NCBI RefSeq assembly: GCF_004115085.1
Contig: NZ_QXJP01000001.1
Span: 248,001-312,000, forward strand
Source: Longirhabdus pacifica
GTDB taxonomy: Bacteria; Bacillota; Bacilli; Paenibacillales; DSM-105158
Direction: 5' to 3'
DNA: 64,000 nt
Part shown: positions 52,149 through 61,479 of the stretch, one piece after another
Position numbering within the stretch: the first letter of the stretch is position 1
Layout: every line of letters starts with the position of its first letter
The notes under the pieces: generated by a model
Databases searched by the model: none
Told to the model about the DNA's origin: nothing
What the model saw: the letters and a program-made list of their open reading frames with translations, nothing else
Position numbers and translations under genes: made by a program

Positions 52149-52862
52149 GTGAGTATTCATATTGGTGCAAAACAAGGAGAAATTGCAGAAAGTATTTTAT
52201 TACCGGGGGATCCACTTCGAGCTAAATATATTGCAGAAACCTTTTTAGAAAATCCAACTTGCTACAATGAAGTACGTGGTATGCTTGGATTTACTGGAAC
52301 ATACAAAGGAAAAAAAGTTTCCGTGCAAGGTACAGGCATGGGTGTGCCTTCCACGTCTATTTATGTTAACGAACTTATTCAACAATACGGGGTTAAAAAT
52401 TTAATCCGCGTAGGGACTTGCGGTGGAGTTCAAAAAGACATTAAGGTGAGAGATGTTATTATTGCAATGAGTGCTTCTACAGACTCTAATGTGAATCAAC
52501 TTCGTTTTAACGGTATGAGCTATGCTCCGACAGCTGACTTTACGCTTCTAAAAGGAGCTTATGAAGCAGCAGTACAGAAAAATTTAAATGCCAAAGTAGG
52601 TAATGTGTTCACAAGTGATACATTCTACAATGACAACTTCGAAGAAAGATTAGCCCTCATGTCCAAATTCAACATTTTGGGTGTGGAGATGGAAACAGCA
52701 GAATTGTATACCCTTGCAGCTAAATTTGGTGTACATGCGTTGTCTGTTCTCACGGTAAGTGACCACTTGGTAACGGGTGAGGAAACAACTTCTGAAGAAC
52801 GTCAAACGACATTTAATGATATGATGGAAGTTGCATTAGATACGGTAGCTGGATTAGTCTAA
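52149..52862 (+). CDS. deoD: Purine nucleoside phosphorylase DeoD
   Basis: 237 aa from the GTG at 52149, with AGGAGG about 8 nt upstream. The start [26 protein letters not shown] matches B. subtilis DeoD when cut at MSIHIGA; longer readings have no ribosome site. Other landmarks: [29 protein letters not shown] and VEMETAELY near 180, and the catalytic Asp in [11 protein letters not shown]. It splits (deoxy)adenosine, inosine and guanosine with phosphate. It lies close to the nucleoside importer genes and completes an uptake-and-salvage set. Confidence 0.92.
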   Translation: MSIHIGAKQGEIAESILLPGDPLRAKYIAETFLENPTCYNEVRGMLGFTGTYKGKKVSVQGTGMGVPSTSIYVNELIQQYGVKNLIRVGTCGGVQKDIKVRDVIIAMSASTDSNVNQLRFNGMSYAPTADFTLLKGAYEAAVQKNLNAKVGNVFTSDTFYNDNFEERLALMSKFNILGVEMETAELYTLAAKFGVHALSVLTVSDHLVTGEETTSEERQTTFNDMMEVALDTVAGLV

Positions 52863-52957
52863 GCATAAGTGTAGTGTAAGCGTTAATAGCATGGAAATCG
52901 CTAAAAACGTTAAAAGTGTAAAACATTCAAAGATTGGAATGAAGATGTTGTACTATA

Positions 52958-53001
52958 GATGAGGTGGGTCCGATGGTTAGACTAGGGTCTGCCTCATTTC
53001 T
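52958..53001 (+). terminator. Terminator-like hairpin after deoD
   Basis: AGATGAGG...CCTCATTTCT: 6-8 bp outer stem, then GGGTC-type pairing inside and a short T-rich end. Weak, but it separates deoD from the next gene. Confidence 0.45.
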
Positions 53002-53068
53002 AATAGATGCGGTGTAGGTGTGTCCGTACATAGGACCAGCAACATAACGAAATAGGAGGAATACATAC

Positions 53069-54850
53069 ATGGATAATTTGAAAACATACTATCAATTTGT
53101 TAAGCCATATAGAAAACTCATCCTCCTTACGCTATTCATTGGTATGATAAAATTTGCTATTCCACTGATGATGCCATTACTGATGAAATACGTAGTGGAT
53201 GATGTGTTGTTGGCTGACACATTGAGTAGTGCTGAAAAATTGGAGCAGCTCATTACGGTCGTCGTGATCGGTCTTGCCTTATTTGTTATTGTAAGAGGTC
53301 CTGTAGAATACATAAGACAATATTTTGCCCAACTCGTAACGAGCAAAATACTGTTTGATATTCGAAATAAGTTATATGAACATATTCAAAAACTTTCGAT
53401 AAAATATTATCAAAATCGAAAAGTAGGAGAAATTATATCTCGTTTTATTAATGATGTAGAGCAAACAAAAAGCTTAGTTGAAATTGGTTTAATGAACATT
53501 TGGTTAGATTTGTTTACGCTTACCATTGCTTTAGGTATCATGTTCTATTTAAATTGGTCTTTGACTTTAGTGGCCATTATGATACTCCCTCTATACGCGA
53601 TAGCAGTAAAAATCTTGTACAAAAGGTTGAAAGTCCTTACGAAAAATCGTTCGCAAGCATTAGCAGAAATACAAGCTTACTTACATGAAAGAATACAAGG
53701 TATTCCCATCATTCGCAGTTTTACACTAGAACCTCATGAGATGAACCAGTTCAAATCTAAAAATCGTCATTTCCTCAAAAGTGCATTAGCACATACAAGA
53801 TGGAATGCACTTACTTTCTCCATTATTAATACACTGACAGACATTGCTCCATTACTCGTCATCGGATACGGTGGTTATTTAGCTATTTATGAAGGGTTGA
53901 GCATTGGTGCACTAGTTGCTTTCTTCGGTTATTTGGATAGACTGTACAGTCCACTTCGCAGGCTCGTGAATTCTTCCACAGTACTAACTCAAAGTACAGC
54001 TTCACTGGAACGTGTCATTGAATTTATGTCAGAACCATATGATCTACAAGATGCTCAAGATGCTTATGAGATTGGACATGTAAAAGGGAAAGTGGAATTG
54101 CGCGATGTGAAATTCAAATACAACAAGGACACAGATTGGATTTTAAAACAAGTGTCGCTCACGATTGAACCAGGCAGTACCGTTGCGTTAGTTGGAGCAA
54201 GTGGTGGAGGAAAATCATCGCTAGTTTCGTTATTGCCTCGATTCTATGATATTCAATCTGGGAGTATTCATATCGATCATCACAATATTCAACAAGTAAC
54301 GATGCAGAGCTTAAGAAAGCAAATGGGAATGGTATTGCAAGATAATATTTTATTTAGCGGGAGTGTGCGTGATAATATTTTATTAGGTAAACCAGGTGCT
54401 ACCGAAGAAGAAGTGCTGCAAGCCGCAAGACTGGCTAGTGCGCATGATTTTATAACCGACTTACCTCAAGGGTATGACACGGAAATCGGTGAACGAGGTG
54501 TGAAACTTTCTGGTGGTCAAAAGCAGCGAATATCCATAGCACGAGTATTTTTGAAAAATCCAAGCATTCTTATTCTAGATGAAGCGACTTCAGCATTGGA
54601 TTTAGAATCAGAACAGCAAATCCAGCTATCTTTGCGAAAGTTAGCGGAGAATCGCACGACGATTGTTGTTGCACATCGTCTTTCTACGATCACACACGCA
54701 GATAATATCGTGTATATACAAGATGGAAAAATTGTGGAACAAGGTACGCACCAGCAATTAATGCAGCAAAAAGGCGATTATGCAAAATTATATAACTTGC
54801 AAAATTTAAACAATGACAAGCGCAAGCCTTCTGTGTATAATCGGTCATAA
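53069..54850 (+). CDS. ABC exporter half-transporter (MsbA/BmrA-like)
   Basis: 593 aa. Six membrane helices (about 15-310) are fused to an ATPase with Walker A GASGGGKSS near 375, Q-loop GMVLQDNILFSG, signature LSGGQKQR, Walker B ILILDEATSALD and the switch His in VAHRLST. It should work as a homodimer exporting lipids, drugs or peptides. TAGGAGGA precedes the ATG. It stands alone ahead of the polysaccharide operon; a role in exporting a polysaccharide intermediate is possible but unsupported. Confidence 0.87.
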   Translation: MDNLKTYYQFVKPYRKLILLTLFIGMIKFAIPLMMPLLMKYVVDDVLLADTLSSAEKLEQLITVVVIGLALFVIVRGPVEYIRQYFAQLVTSKILFDIRNKLYEHIQKLSIKYYQNRKVGEIISRFINDVEQTKSLVEIGLMNIWLDLFTLTIALGIMFYLNWSLTLVAIMILPLYAIAVKILYKRLKVLTKNRSQALAEIQAYLHERIQGIPIIRSFTLEPHEMNQFKSKNRHFLKSALAHTRWNALTFSIINTLTDIAPLLVIGYGGYLAIYEGLSIGALVAFFGYLDRLYSPLRRLVNSSTVLTQSTASLERVIEFMSEPYDLQDAQDAYEIGHVKGKVELRDVKFKYNKDTDWILKQVSLTIEPGSTVALVGASGGGKSSLVSLLPRFYDIQSGSIHIDHHNIQQVTMQSLRKQMGMVLQDNILFSGSVRDNILLGKPGATEEEVLQAARLASAHDFITDLPQGYDTEIGERGVKLSGGQKQRISIARVFLKNPSILILDEATSALDLESEQQIQLSLRKLAENRTTIVVAHRLSTITHADNIVYIQDGKIVEQGTHQQLMQQKGDYAKLYNLQNLNNDKRKPSVYNRS

Positions 54851-55067
54851 AATGTGATAATAAAAGCAGAAATAAGTAATATATATACGTTATGACATAA
54901 GAGCAACCTCCTTACATCCGTACACCAATCATGTGAATGGATGGAAAGAGGTTGTTTGTGTTTTAATAAAGACTTAACATTTTTTTGTGTACAACGTATT
55001 GACTCTAGTCTGTTGTTCGTTATAAAATACATCCAAAGGATAAAACAAATTTTGTAAGGTATTGAGG

Positions 55068-55100
55068 GCTCATAATAATAAGTTTAATGAGCTTTTATTT
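55068..55100 (+). terminator. Terminator-like hairpin in the leader of the polysaccharide operon
   Basis: GCTCAT and ATGAGC around 13 nt, followed by TTTTATTTATTT. It lies about 80 nt before the first gene and may be an attenuator. Confidence 0.55.
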
Positions 55101-55127
55101 ATTTGTTAGCATTTTTCATACTAAAAA

Positions 55128-55145
55128 TGTTCTTTATAAAGAACA
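55128..55145. promoter_or_regulatory. Perfect 18-bp palindrome before the polysaccharide operon
   Basis: TGTTCTTTATAAAGAACA is fully self-complementary and lies 32 nt before the first gene. It is a candidate operator; TATAAA inside it could serve as a -10. Confidence 0.5.
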
Positions 55146-55177
55146 ACCATACTAAAGTAGAAAGGTAAGGGTGTGTA

Positions 55178-55930
55178 GTGGAACTAGTAAAATACGTAAA
55201 TATGATAAGACGACGTTGGATTGTTTTATTCCTGTTTATTCTCATTTCAAGTATAACGACTGCGGGTGCCTATGTAGCATTTATTGATCCTGTATATGAA
55301 GCCTCTACGAAATTATTAGTGAACCAATCCCAAACAGAAGAAGGTGTTACCCAACTTGATTTAAACACAATAAACACCAATATACTACTTATTAATACGT
55401 ATAAAGAAATCATCTATTCTCCCATCACGATGGATAAGGTAGTGGAATTGTACCCTCAACAAAATTTGACTACAGAAAAATTGATTGATGCTGTGAAAGT
55501 AACATCCGTCAATGATTCGCAAGTCATGACCATCTCCATAGAACATACTTCTTACGAAGTAGCTACAAATATTGTAAATTCAATTTCAAAAGTGTTCAAA
55601 GAACAAATTAACGAGATTATGAATGTCGACAATGTAGAAATTTTATATGATGCAAGACCAAAAGATAATTTACAGCCAGTCAATATGGGCTTACCGATGA
55701 GTATGGCTCTCTCTATTGTTTTATCTTTTATTTTAGGATTAGGAACTGTATTTTTACTAGAATATTTAGATGATTCTGTCCAAACAGAGCAGCAAATAAC
55801 AGAAGACTTAAATCTACAAACGTTTTGTGTCGTTCCTTATATTCGTAGAAAAGATTGGAAGATAGAAAAGGATACTGATGCTAAAAATCAGAAGGGAGTT
55901 GACACGCCATATGCCTCGATTGAAACATAA
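55178..55930 (+). CDS. Wzz/TkmA-like polysaccharide chain-length regulator and kinase activator
   Basis: 250 aa from a GTG (AAAGGTAAGGG upstream). Two membrane segments, about 16-37 and 174-196, flank an extracellular Wzz domain (YEASTKLLVNQSQ, TYKEIIYSPITMDKVVE, VNSISKVFKEQI). The cytoplasmic tail (about 197-250) would contact the BY-kinase encoded next, as in TkmA/CapA/YveK proteins. It opens the polysaccharide operon and overlaps the next gene by 20 nt. Confidence 0.85.
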   Translation: MELVKYVNMIRRRWIVLFLFILISSITTAGAYVAFIDPVYEASTKLLVNQSQTEEGVTQLDLNTINTNILLINTYKEIIYSPITMDKVVELYPQQNLTTEKLIDAVKVTSVNDSQVMTISIEHTSYEVATNIVNSISKVFKEQINEIMNVDNVEILYDARPKDNLQPVNMGLPMSMALSIVLSFILGLGTVFLLEYLDDSVQTEQQITEDLNLQTFCVVPYIRRKDWKIEKDTDAKNQKGVDTPYASIET

Positions 55931-56558
55931 AGATAAAATTATTGCAGGACTTAACCCTAATTCTAAAATTGCTGAAGTTTTTCGTCTATTGAGAACGAAC
56001 ATTAATGTTGCATCACTAGGTCAGAACATGAAGACGATATTAATTGCTTCCTCCCAAGCGAAGGAAGGAAGAACGACAACCTTAGTCAATCTGGCTGTTA
56101 CGATTGCAAATGATAATAAGAAAGTATTAATTATCGATGCAGATATGCGAACCCCTTCCATACATAAATATTTTCATGTCTCGCATAAAAAAGGTCTTGG
56201 CGATGTGTTAGAAGGAAGAGAGAAAGTCGAAGATATAACGCAACCTACATTCCTTACTCATGTCGATTTAATTGCAGCAGGTCAACATACTAATAGCCCC
56301 TCAGAACTTTTTTCTTCTTACGAATTTGAATCATTACTTCATGCTTTACAAGAAAAGTTTGATGTCATATTGATAGATTCACCCCCTATTCTCTCTAATA
56401 TCGACGCACAAATCATCTCTGCAAAAGTAAACGGTGTGGTGATGGTTGTGAAACGTGGAAAAAGCAAAAGAACGTTAGTAAAAAAGGCAAAATCACATTT
56501 AGAAAATATGCACGCCAATCTGTTAGGGGTCGTGTTAAATATGGAAAAGAAAAAATAA
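55911..56558 (+). CDS. BY-kinase-like (CpsD/PtkA family) ATPase with altered P-loop
   Basis: 215 aa from the ATG at 55911; an in-frame ATG at 55878 with AAAAGGA upstream would add 11 residues and is a real alternative. Fold landmarks: Walker A' VLIIDADMRTPS near 78, LAAGQHTNSPSELF-type loop and Walker B VILIDSPPIL near 155. The P-loop reads SSQAKEGRTTTL: Arg replaces the invariant Lys and Lys replaces the first Gly of PGEGKST. The tail ends in MEKKK and lacks the usual Tyr cluster. It may bind its Wzz partner without full kinase activity. Confidence 0.8.
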   Translation: MPRLKHKDKIIAGLNPNSKIAEVFRLLRTNINVASLGQNMKTILIASSQAKEGRTTTLVNLAVTIANDNKKVLIIDADMRTPSIHKYFHVSHKKGLGDVLEGREKVEDITQPTFLTHVDLIAAGQHTNSPSELFSSYEFESLLHALQEKFDVILIDSPPILSNIDAQIISAKVNGVVMVVKRGKSKRTLVKKAKSHLENMHANLLGVVLNMEKKK

Positions 56559-56776
56559 CAACCATTGGAGCAAGGTTAATATGACGCTTTTTCTCTTTAT
56601 ATGATCTATACAGGAAACAGGTAAAGTCTGCTGGACCTTTATCACTGTAGGCACTCGATTACACTGTGGGTACTCATCATACCTTAGACGTCGATTGTCA
56701 AAAGTGTAATGTGAGGGAGGGTTGGATGCCCTACTTTTATATAAAGAAAATAATTTGGATAGAGGTGAAGGTTTCC

Positions 56777-57481
56777 ATGAGTTTAGTAAAGCAGCAACAT
56801 AACTTGGAGGCAATGGTGAATATGAGTCACCCACACCCATTAGAAAAAACCATGACTGTAAATATAGAGAAGAAACCATTGTATGGTGTGGTCAAAAGAA
56901 TACTGGATATGAGCATTGCTTTTATTGGTTTAATGGTATGTATGCCTTTATTATTGATGATTGCAATCTGCATTAAAGTAGAAAGTCGTAAAGGGTCTGT
57001 TATTTTTAAGCAAATCAGAATAGGGAAAAACGGTAAGAGATTTTCTATTTATAAATTTCGTTCTATGGTTTGTGATGCGGAAAAAATGTTGGATCAGTTA
57101 GCAGATCAAAATGAGGTTGAAGGCAAAATGTTTAAAATGAAAAATGATCCTAGAGTGACGAGAGTAGGTAGATGGATTCGGAAAACAAGTATCGATGAAC
57201 TGCCTCAATTATGGAACGTGCTCAAAGGAGACATGAGCATTGTTGGACCTAGGCCTCCACTTCCAGACGAAGTAGCGACATACACGTGGGAAGAGAAGTT
57301 GCGCTTAACTGTCGTTCCAGGCTGTACGGGTTTATGGCAAGTAAGTGGGAGAAGTAATGTTGGTTTTGAGCAAATGGTGAAAATGGACATTCACTATATT
57401 CAACATAGAAATACGTGGTTGGATATGAAAATTATACTCAAAACATTTCAATTTTTCTTGGGATCAAAAAATGCATTTTAG
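56777..57481 (+). CDS. Initiating undecaprenyl-phosphate sugar-1-phosphate transferase
   Basis: 234 aa from the ATG at 56777 with GAGGTGA upstream; an earlier in-frame reading from 56666 has no ribosome site. One membrane hairpin (about 53-75: ILDMSIAFIGLMVCMPLLL) leads into the bacterial sugar transferase core: FKQIRIGKNGKRFSIYKFRSM, RVGRWIRKTSIDELPQLWNV, MSIVGPRPPLPDEV and GLWQVSGRSN. It puts the first sugar phosphate on the lipid carrier. The 218-nt gap upstream holds no gene. Confidence 0.88.
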   Translation: MSLVKQQHNLEAMVNMSHPHPLEKTMTVNIEKKPLYGVVKRILDMSIAFIGLMVCMPLLLMIAICIKVESRKGSVIFKQIRIGKNGKRFSIYKFRSMVCDAEKMLDQLADQNEVEGKMFKMKNDPRVTRVGRWIRKTSIDELPQLWNVLKGDMSIVGPRPPLPDEVATYTWEEKLRLTVVPGCTGLWQVSGRSNVGFEQMVKMDIHYIQHRNTWLDMKIILKTFQFFLGSKNAF

Positions 57482-57579
57482 TGGATAAATGATGCAACAC
57501 GTTATGAACATAAAAAGAAGTGATATGAATATACAAATAAGTGAAGATACAGAGTAGGAGAGTAGGTGGAGCGAAAGAA

Positions 57580-58488
57580 ATGAAATCAAATCCCATCTGT
57601 TCTATTATTATTTGCACTTATAATCGAGCAGATTTGTTAAAACAAACACTGTTATCTCTCAAGCACGTAAAAGGGATAGAAGATAGTGAAGTCATTGTAG
57701 TAGATAATAATTCCAAAGACCATACGAAAGACATCGTACATCAATGTACATCGGAATTAAGAGATTCGGTAAAGATTACATACGTATTCCAAATACAACA
57801 AGGGTTGTCCATTGCCAGGAATACAGGAGTGAAAGCGGCACAAAGTGACGTTATTGCATTTCTAGATGACGATGCTGTTCCAGAACCGATCTGGTTAAAT
57901 ACGATTGTGGATACTTTCATGCAGTATCCAGAGATATTAGCTATTGGTGGGAAGATTGAACCTGTATTTGAACAGAGTAGACCGCCTTGGCTTATTTCGG
58001 CATTGGAAAAACCATATACGATCGTAGATTTAGGTAAGCATTTAACTTATTACAAAAAGAATATGCATCCATACGGTGCCAATATGGCTATGCGAAAAAG
58101 CTTATTTGACAAGTATCAATTTCCGCTGGAGTTGGGTCGAAAGGGAAACATGCTTCTATCTGGGGAAGAATCTTGGCTGTTTGAGCAAGTGAGAAGCAAT
58201 AGTGGAAAAATGGCTTACGTACCTAACATGAAAGTGAGACACTTTATCCCTGCTGAGCGGTTGACGAAAAAATGGATTAAGCAAAGGTATTATTATCAAG
58301 GTGTTTCAAGAGCCTATGCCAGTTCCTCTGTTGCTGCAAAAATACATTTAAAAATTACCCTGTTTCTTCGAAGCGTCTATATTCTTCTTTCTTCTCTATT
58401 TGCTCATAGCGAAGGGAGTAGATTGTTAATTACATGCAGAAAAGAAAGTGTACGCGGAACCAAAGTTGCGCTTAAAGGTGAAGTGTAA
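57580..58488 (+). CDS. Family 2 glycosyltransferase
   Basis: 302 aa from the ATG at 57580 (GGTGGAG upstream); a GTG at 57541 is less likely. The GT-A domain begins CSIIICTYNRADLLKQTL and has VIVVDNNSKD, LSIARNTGVKAA and the metal-binding FLDDDAVPEP near 90. The C-terminal third ends with a hydrophobic, perhaps membrane-associated helix. It adds a sugar to the growing repeat unit; donor and linkage are unknown. It overlaps the next gene (TAATG). Confidence 0.85.
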   Translation: MKSNPICSIIICTYNRADLLKQTLLSLKHVKGIEDSEVIVVDNNSKDHTKDIVHQCTSELRDSVKITYVFQIQQGLSIARNTGVKAAQSDVIAFLDDDAVPEPIWLNTIVDTFMQYPEILAIGGKIEPVFEQSRPPWLISALEKPYTIVDLGKHLTYYKKNMHPYGANMAMRKSLFDKYQFPLELGRKGNMLLSGEESWLFEQVRSNSGKMAYVPNMKVRHFIPAERLTKKWIKQRYYYQGVSRAYASSSVAAKIHLKITLFLRSVYILLSSLFAHSEGSRLLITCRKESVRGTKVALKGEV

Positions 58489-59837
58489 TGGAATTAAGAT
58501 TGTTATCTTCTTTTCTTTCAAAAATGCAAGTGGTCATTATATGTACAGCGATAGGGATGAGTGTGGCAATAGGGTGTCTCGTATTATATGAACCACTTCT
58601 TACTTTTTGTGCTGTCATAGGGTTGATGGTGGTCGTCTATTCGTTAATTTATCCAGAAAGAACCAGCTTATTGATCTTGCTTTCCGCTGCTGTTTCTATA
58701 CAATATATTATTCCGATTTCCATCGCTGGTTTCGATCTGCTTTCGATTTATAAACTAATGGTTATTGTCCTCATTATCCCCTACGTTTTACAAAAAGGAC
58801 TGGAGTGGAAGCTATTGCTTCCATTAACTTCATTCGTACTATTACTGGCTATATCGCTCGTTTTCTCTTCCGCTGAGGTATCCAATTCGATGATGCTGAA
58901 ATCTTTTATTGGACTCAGTGTTCCCTTTCTCTTTCTAGCGGTGAAATGGAAGAGTAAAACAGTGAACCAACACATGAAACTATTATGTTGGTTAGCACCA
59001 GTATCTGTATGTATTGGATCGCTATTGCATCTCATCAACGTATATCCGATGTTTGTCATTGAGTTTACAGGTGCATTCCGATTACAAGGTGCTTCCATTC
59101 CTTCTCATCTTGCTATGCTTGCTTGTGTAGGTTTTGTCATTTCATTATTGGAACTAAAACGTGTTCCACAGCAGATGCTGTTTTTTTCTATTTCAGCAAG
59201 CGTTAATTTTCTCATCTTGTTAGCAACAGGAACGAGAGGGCCTTTAATCGTGGCCATACTCATGGTGATTTATTTTATTGTTGATATGGTGATGCAATAC
59301 GTGAAGGGGAGAATTGTCTTAATCATTCCTATCTTATTTATTTTTGTTTCTACTATTGCGGCGTTTTTCTTAGTCTTGGATAACATGAAGACAAGATCAA
59401 TCAGTGATAGCGGAGTATTGGATACATCAGGGCGAACCGATGCGTGGTCTTTTTATTTAGAAAGAGCAGCAGATACTCCTTGGTTTGGAAAAGGACTTGG
59501 CTCCTCATTAGAAGCAAACGATGGCACATTATATGATGGGTTTGTAGTACCTCACAACGAATATATACGATTTTATTATGATACGGGGCTCATCGGTGCT
59601 GTCATTTTGTTTTTATTTTTATGTATTACATTTCATCTTGTATATAAGCAACTTCAACGTTCGCTTCGTCCTTATTTCTTATGTTTTATTATTGGTTTTT
59701 TACTGTACACTTTTACGGATAATACGCTTTCTACGATTCAATTTATTTTACCGTTTTGTTGGTACTTGAGTGGTTTGTACCACATGTCACTACAATTTAA
59801 AACGAAGGGGAGTATAGATGGAAATGAAGCAACCTGA
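58488..59837 (+). CDS. Wzy/WaaL-like O-antigen polymerase-ligase membrane protein
   Basis: 449 aa, about eleven hydrophobic segments. The Wzy_C signature region is present: ATGTRGPLIVAILM near 245, then a large external loop with SGRTDAWSFYLERA, WFGKGLGSSLEAND and VPHNEYIRFYYDTGL near 340-365. It likely polymerises the repeat units at the outer face. The start shares a base with the previous stop, and the end overlaps the next gene by 20 nt. Confidence 0.83.
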   Translation: MELRLLSSFLSKMQVVIICTAIGMSVAIGCLVLYEPLLTFCAVIGLMVVVYSLIYPERTSLLILLSAAVSIQYIIPISIAGFDLLSIYKLMVIVLIIPYVLQKGLEWKLLLPLTSFVLLLAISLVFSSAEVSNSMMLKSFIGLSVPFLFLAVKWKSKTVNQHMKLLCWLAPVSVCIGSLLHLINVYPMFVIEFTGAFRLQGASIPSHLAMLACVGFVISLLELKRVPQQMLFFSISASVNFLILLATGTRGPLIVAILMVIYFIVDMVMQYVKGRIVLIIPILFIFVSTIAAFFLVLDNMKTRSISDSGVLDTSGRTDAWSFYLERAADTPWFGKGLGSSLEANDGTLYDGFVVPHNEYIRFYYDTGLIGAVILFLFLCITFHLVYKQLQRSLRPYFLCFIIGFLLYTFTDNTLSTIQFILPFCWYLSGLYHMSLQFKTKGSIDGNEAT

Positions 59838-60711
59838 CTTGGTTTCCATTGTCATTCCTATCTACAATGGAGAGAAATATATAGAGAAAACTGTAAACAG
59901 TGTGCTGAAACAAACGTACCCGAATCTTGAACTATTATGTATTATTGATGGTTCAACAGATGAATCTCATAACCTATTAAAAAGCATAAACGATCCACGT
60001 TTACAGATCATACTGCAAGAAAATCATGGCTGTACGGCAACGAGAAATAAAGGGCTTCATATGGCGCAAGGACGTTGGGTGATGTTTTTAGATCAAGATG
60101 ATCTACTGCACGAACAATGTATCGAAACGTGTGTAGACTATATGCAACAGCATGAAACTTTACAAGGACTTGTCATGAATGGCGTCATCATTGATGAACA
60201 AGATCAAGTCATTCGCAAAATGTATAAACTTTTCAAACCAAATTTAAAATGGGACGCTGTTGCTTTGAAAAATCAAATTTATACGACTTCCCAGCTCTTC
60301 GTATATCGGGATGTTCTCTGCAAATTAAATGGATTCGATGAGCATTTACAAGGATTTGGAGCGGATGATTGGGATTTGCTACTACGTCTCATTAAGCAAG
60401 CCCAGTTAATATTTTTAGATGAATCTTTTATTTATTATCGCTTGCATGAAAATAATCATTCCAAACAGTTGGATACGATGTTAAAAAGTGAAATGGATGT
60501 CATTAAAAAAAATAGTGGACGGTATCCTCAACTTCAAAAAAGCTACCGTTATATGTACTATGCCTATAAAAATATATCTATCGCTGGCAACAAAAAAGTT
60601 TCTTACACTTCGATGTTGAAAGCAATACATTCGTATATCGGCATTCTATTCTATCCTCGATTTTATTTTTTCTTCGGGGCTATTGTGATGCGTTCTTTAA
60701 AGAAATTATAA
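59818..60711 (+). CDS. Family 2 glycosyltransferase
   Basis: 297 aa; the ATG at 59818 follows GGGAG, and an ATG two codons later is also possible. GT-A landmarks: LVSIVIPIYNGEKYIEKTVNSV, ELLCIIDGSTDES, ATRNKGLHMAQG, MFLDQDDLLHEQ near 93, and FGADDWDLLLRL near 180. A hydrophobic tail (about 265-290) may contact the membrane. It is the second GT2 enzyme of the operon; specificity is unknown. Confidence 0.85.
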   Translation: MEMKQPDLVSIVIPIYNGEKYIEKTVNSVLKQTYPNLELLCIIDGSTDESHNLLKSINDPRLQIILQENHGCTATRNKGLHMAQGRWVMFLDQDDLLHEQCIETCVDYMQQHETLQGLVMNGVIIDEQDQVIRKMYKLFKPNLKWDAVALKNQIYTTSQLFVYRDVLCKLNGFDEHLQGFGADDWDLLLRLIKQAQLIFLDESFIYYRLHENNHSKQLDTMLKSEMDVIKKNSGRYPQLQKSYRYMYYAYKNISIAGNKKVSYTSMLKAIHSYIGILFYPRFYFFFGAIVMRSLKKL

Positions 60712-60735
60712 AGAAATGATAAGGAGTTGAGAGAA

Positions 60736-61479
60736 GTGAAAGGAATCATACTGGCCGGTGGAACCGGTTCTAGACTATATCCATTAACGAAAGTGACCAA
60801 TAAACACCTTCTACCAGTAGGAAAACACCCCATGATATATTATTCCGTATTAAAGTTAAAAGAAGCAGGTATAGATCAAATTTTAATTGTTACTGGTAAA
60901 GAACATATGGGAGATGTTATTAGCTACCTCGGAAGTGGGAGTGATTTTGATGTATCATTTACCTATAAAGTGCAAGATGCAGCTGGTGGCATTGCACAAG
61001 CATTAGGACTTGCGGAAGGTTTCGTGCATGAAGAAAAAATGGTGGTTATTCTGGGTGATAATATTTTCTCCGATTCCATTGTAGAGTACGTACGTGACTT
61101 TGAACGACAGGAACAAGGGGCGAAACTGCTGCTTAGTGAAGTACCAGATCCTACACGGTATGGTATTGCCCAGTTAGATGGAAGTCATATTGTTTCTGTG
61201 GAGGAAAAACCAAAACATCCGAAATCTCCTTATGCCGTTACAGGTATCTATATGTTCGATCATCAAGTTTTTCGTATTATTAAAACGTTAACCCCATCTG
61301 CTAGAAACGAATACGAGATTACCGATGTGAATAACGTATATATTCAAAGCAATTTGATGACGTATGATATGTTAAAAGGCTGGTGGACGGATGCGGGAAC
61401 ACACCCTTCTTACGTGAAAGCCAATGAATGGATTAGGGATGAAGCATCGAAGTCACATGCAGAGGAAGTGACATCTTGA
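60736..61479 (+). CDS. rfbA: Glucose-1-phosphate thymidylyltransferase (short RmlA type)
   Basis: 247 aa from the GTG at 60736 with AAGGAG 9 nt upstream. The nucleotide-binding start MKGIILAGGTGSRLYPLTKVTNKHLLPVG is intact, with LGDNIFSDS (metal-binding Asp), EKPKHPKSPYAVTGIYMFD and WWTDAGTHPS. It makes dTDP-glucose from glucose-1-phosphate and dTTP. It lacks the last 40 or so residues of long RmlA, as in other Firmicutes short forms. The stop overlaps the rfbC start. Confidence 0.87.
   Translation: MKGIILAGGTGSRLYPLTKVTNKHLLPVGKHPMIYYSVLKLKEAGIDQILIVTGKEHMGDVISYLGSGSDFDVSFTYKVQDAAGGIAQALGLAEGFVHEEKMVVILGDNIFSDSIVEYVRDFERQEQGAKLLLSEVPDPTRYGIAQLDGSHIVSVEEKPKHPKSPYAVTGIYMFDHQVFRIIKTLTPSARNEYEITDVNNVYIQSNLMTYDMLKGWWTDAGTHPSYVKANEWIRDEASKSHAEEVTS

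Larger units (their letters stand above)
54851..55177. other. Control region ahead of the polysaccharide operon
   Basis: No gene. It contains, in order, a long hairpin (CAACCTC near 54903 with GAGGTTG near 54947, then TTTGTGTTTT; a terminator for the ABC gene), a second terminator-like hairpin (55068-55100) and an 18-bp palindrome. Two hairpins before the first gene suggest attenuation or processive antitermination. Confidence 0.5.
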
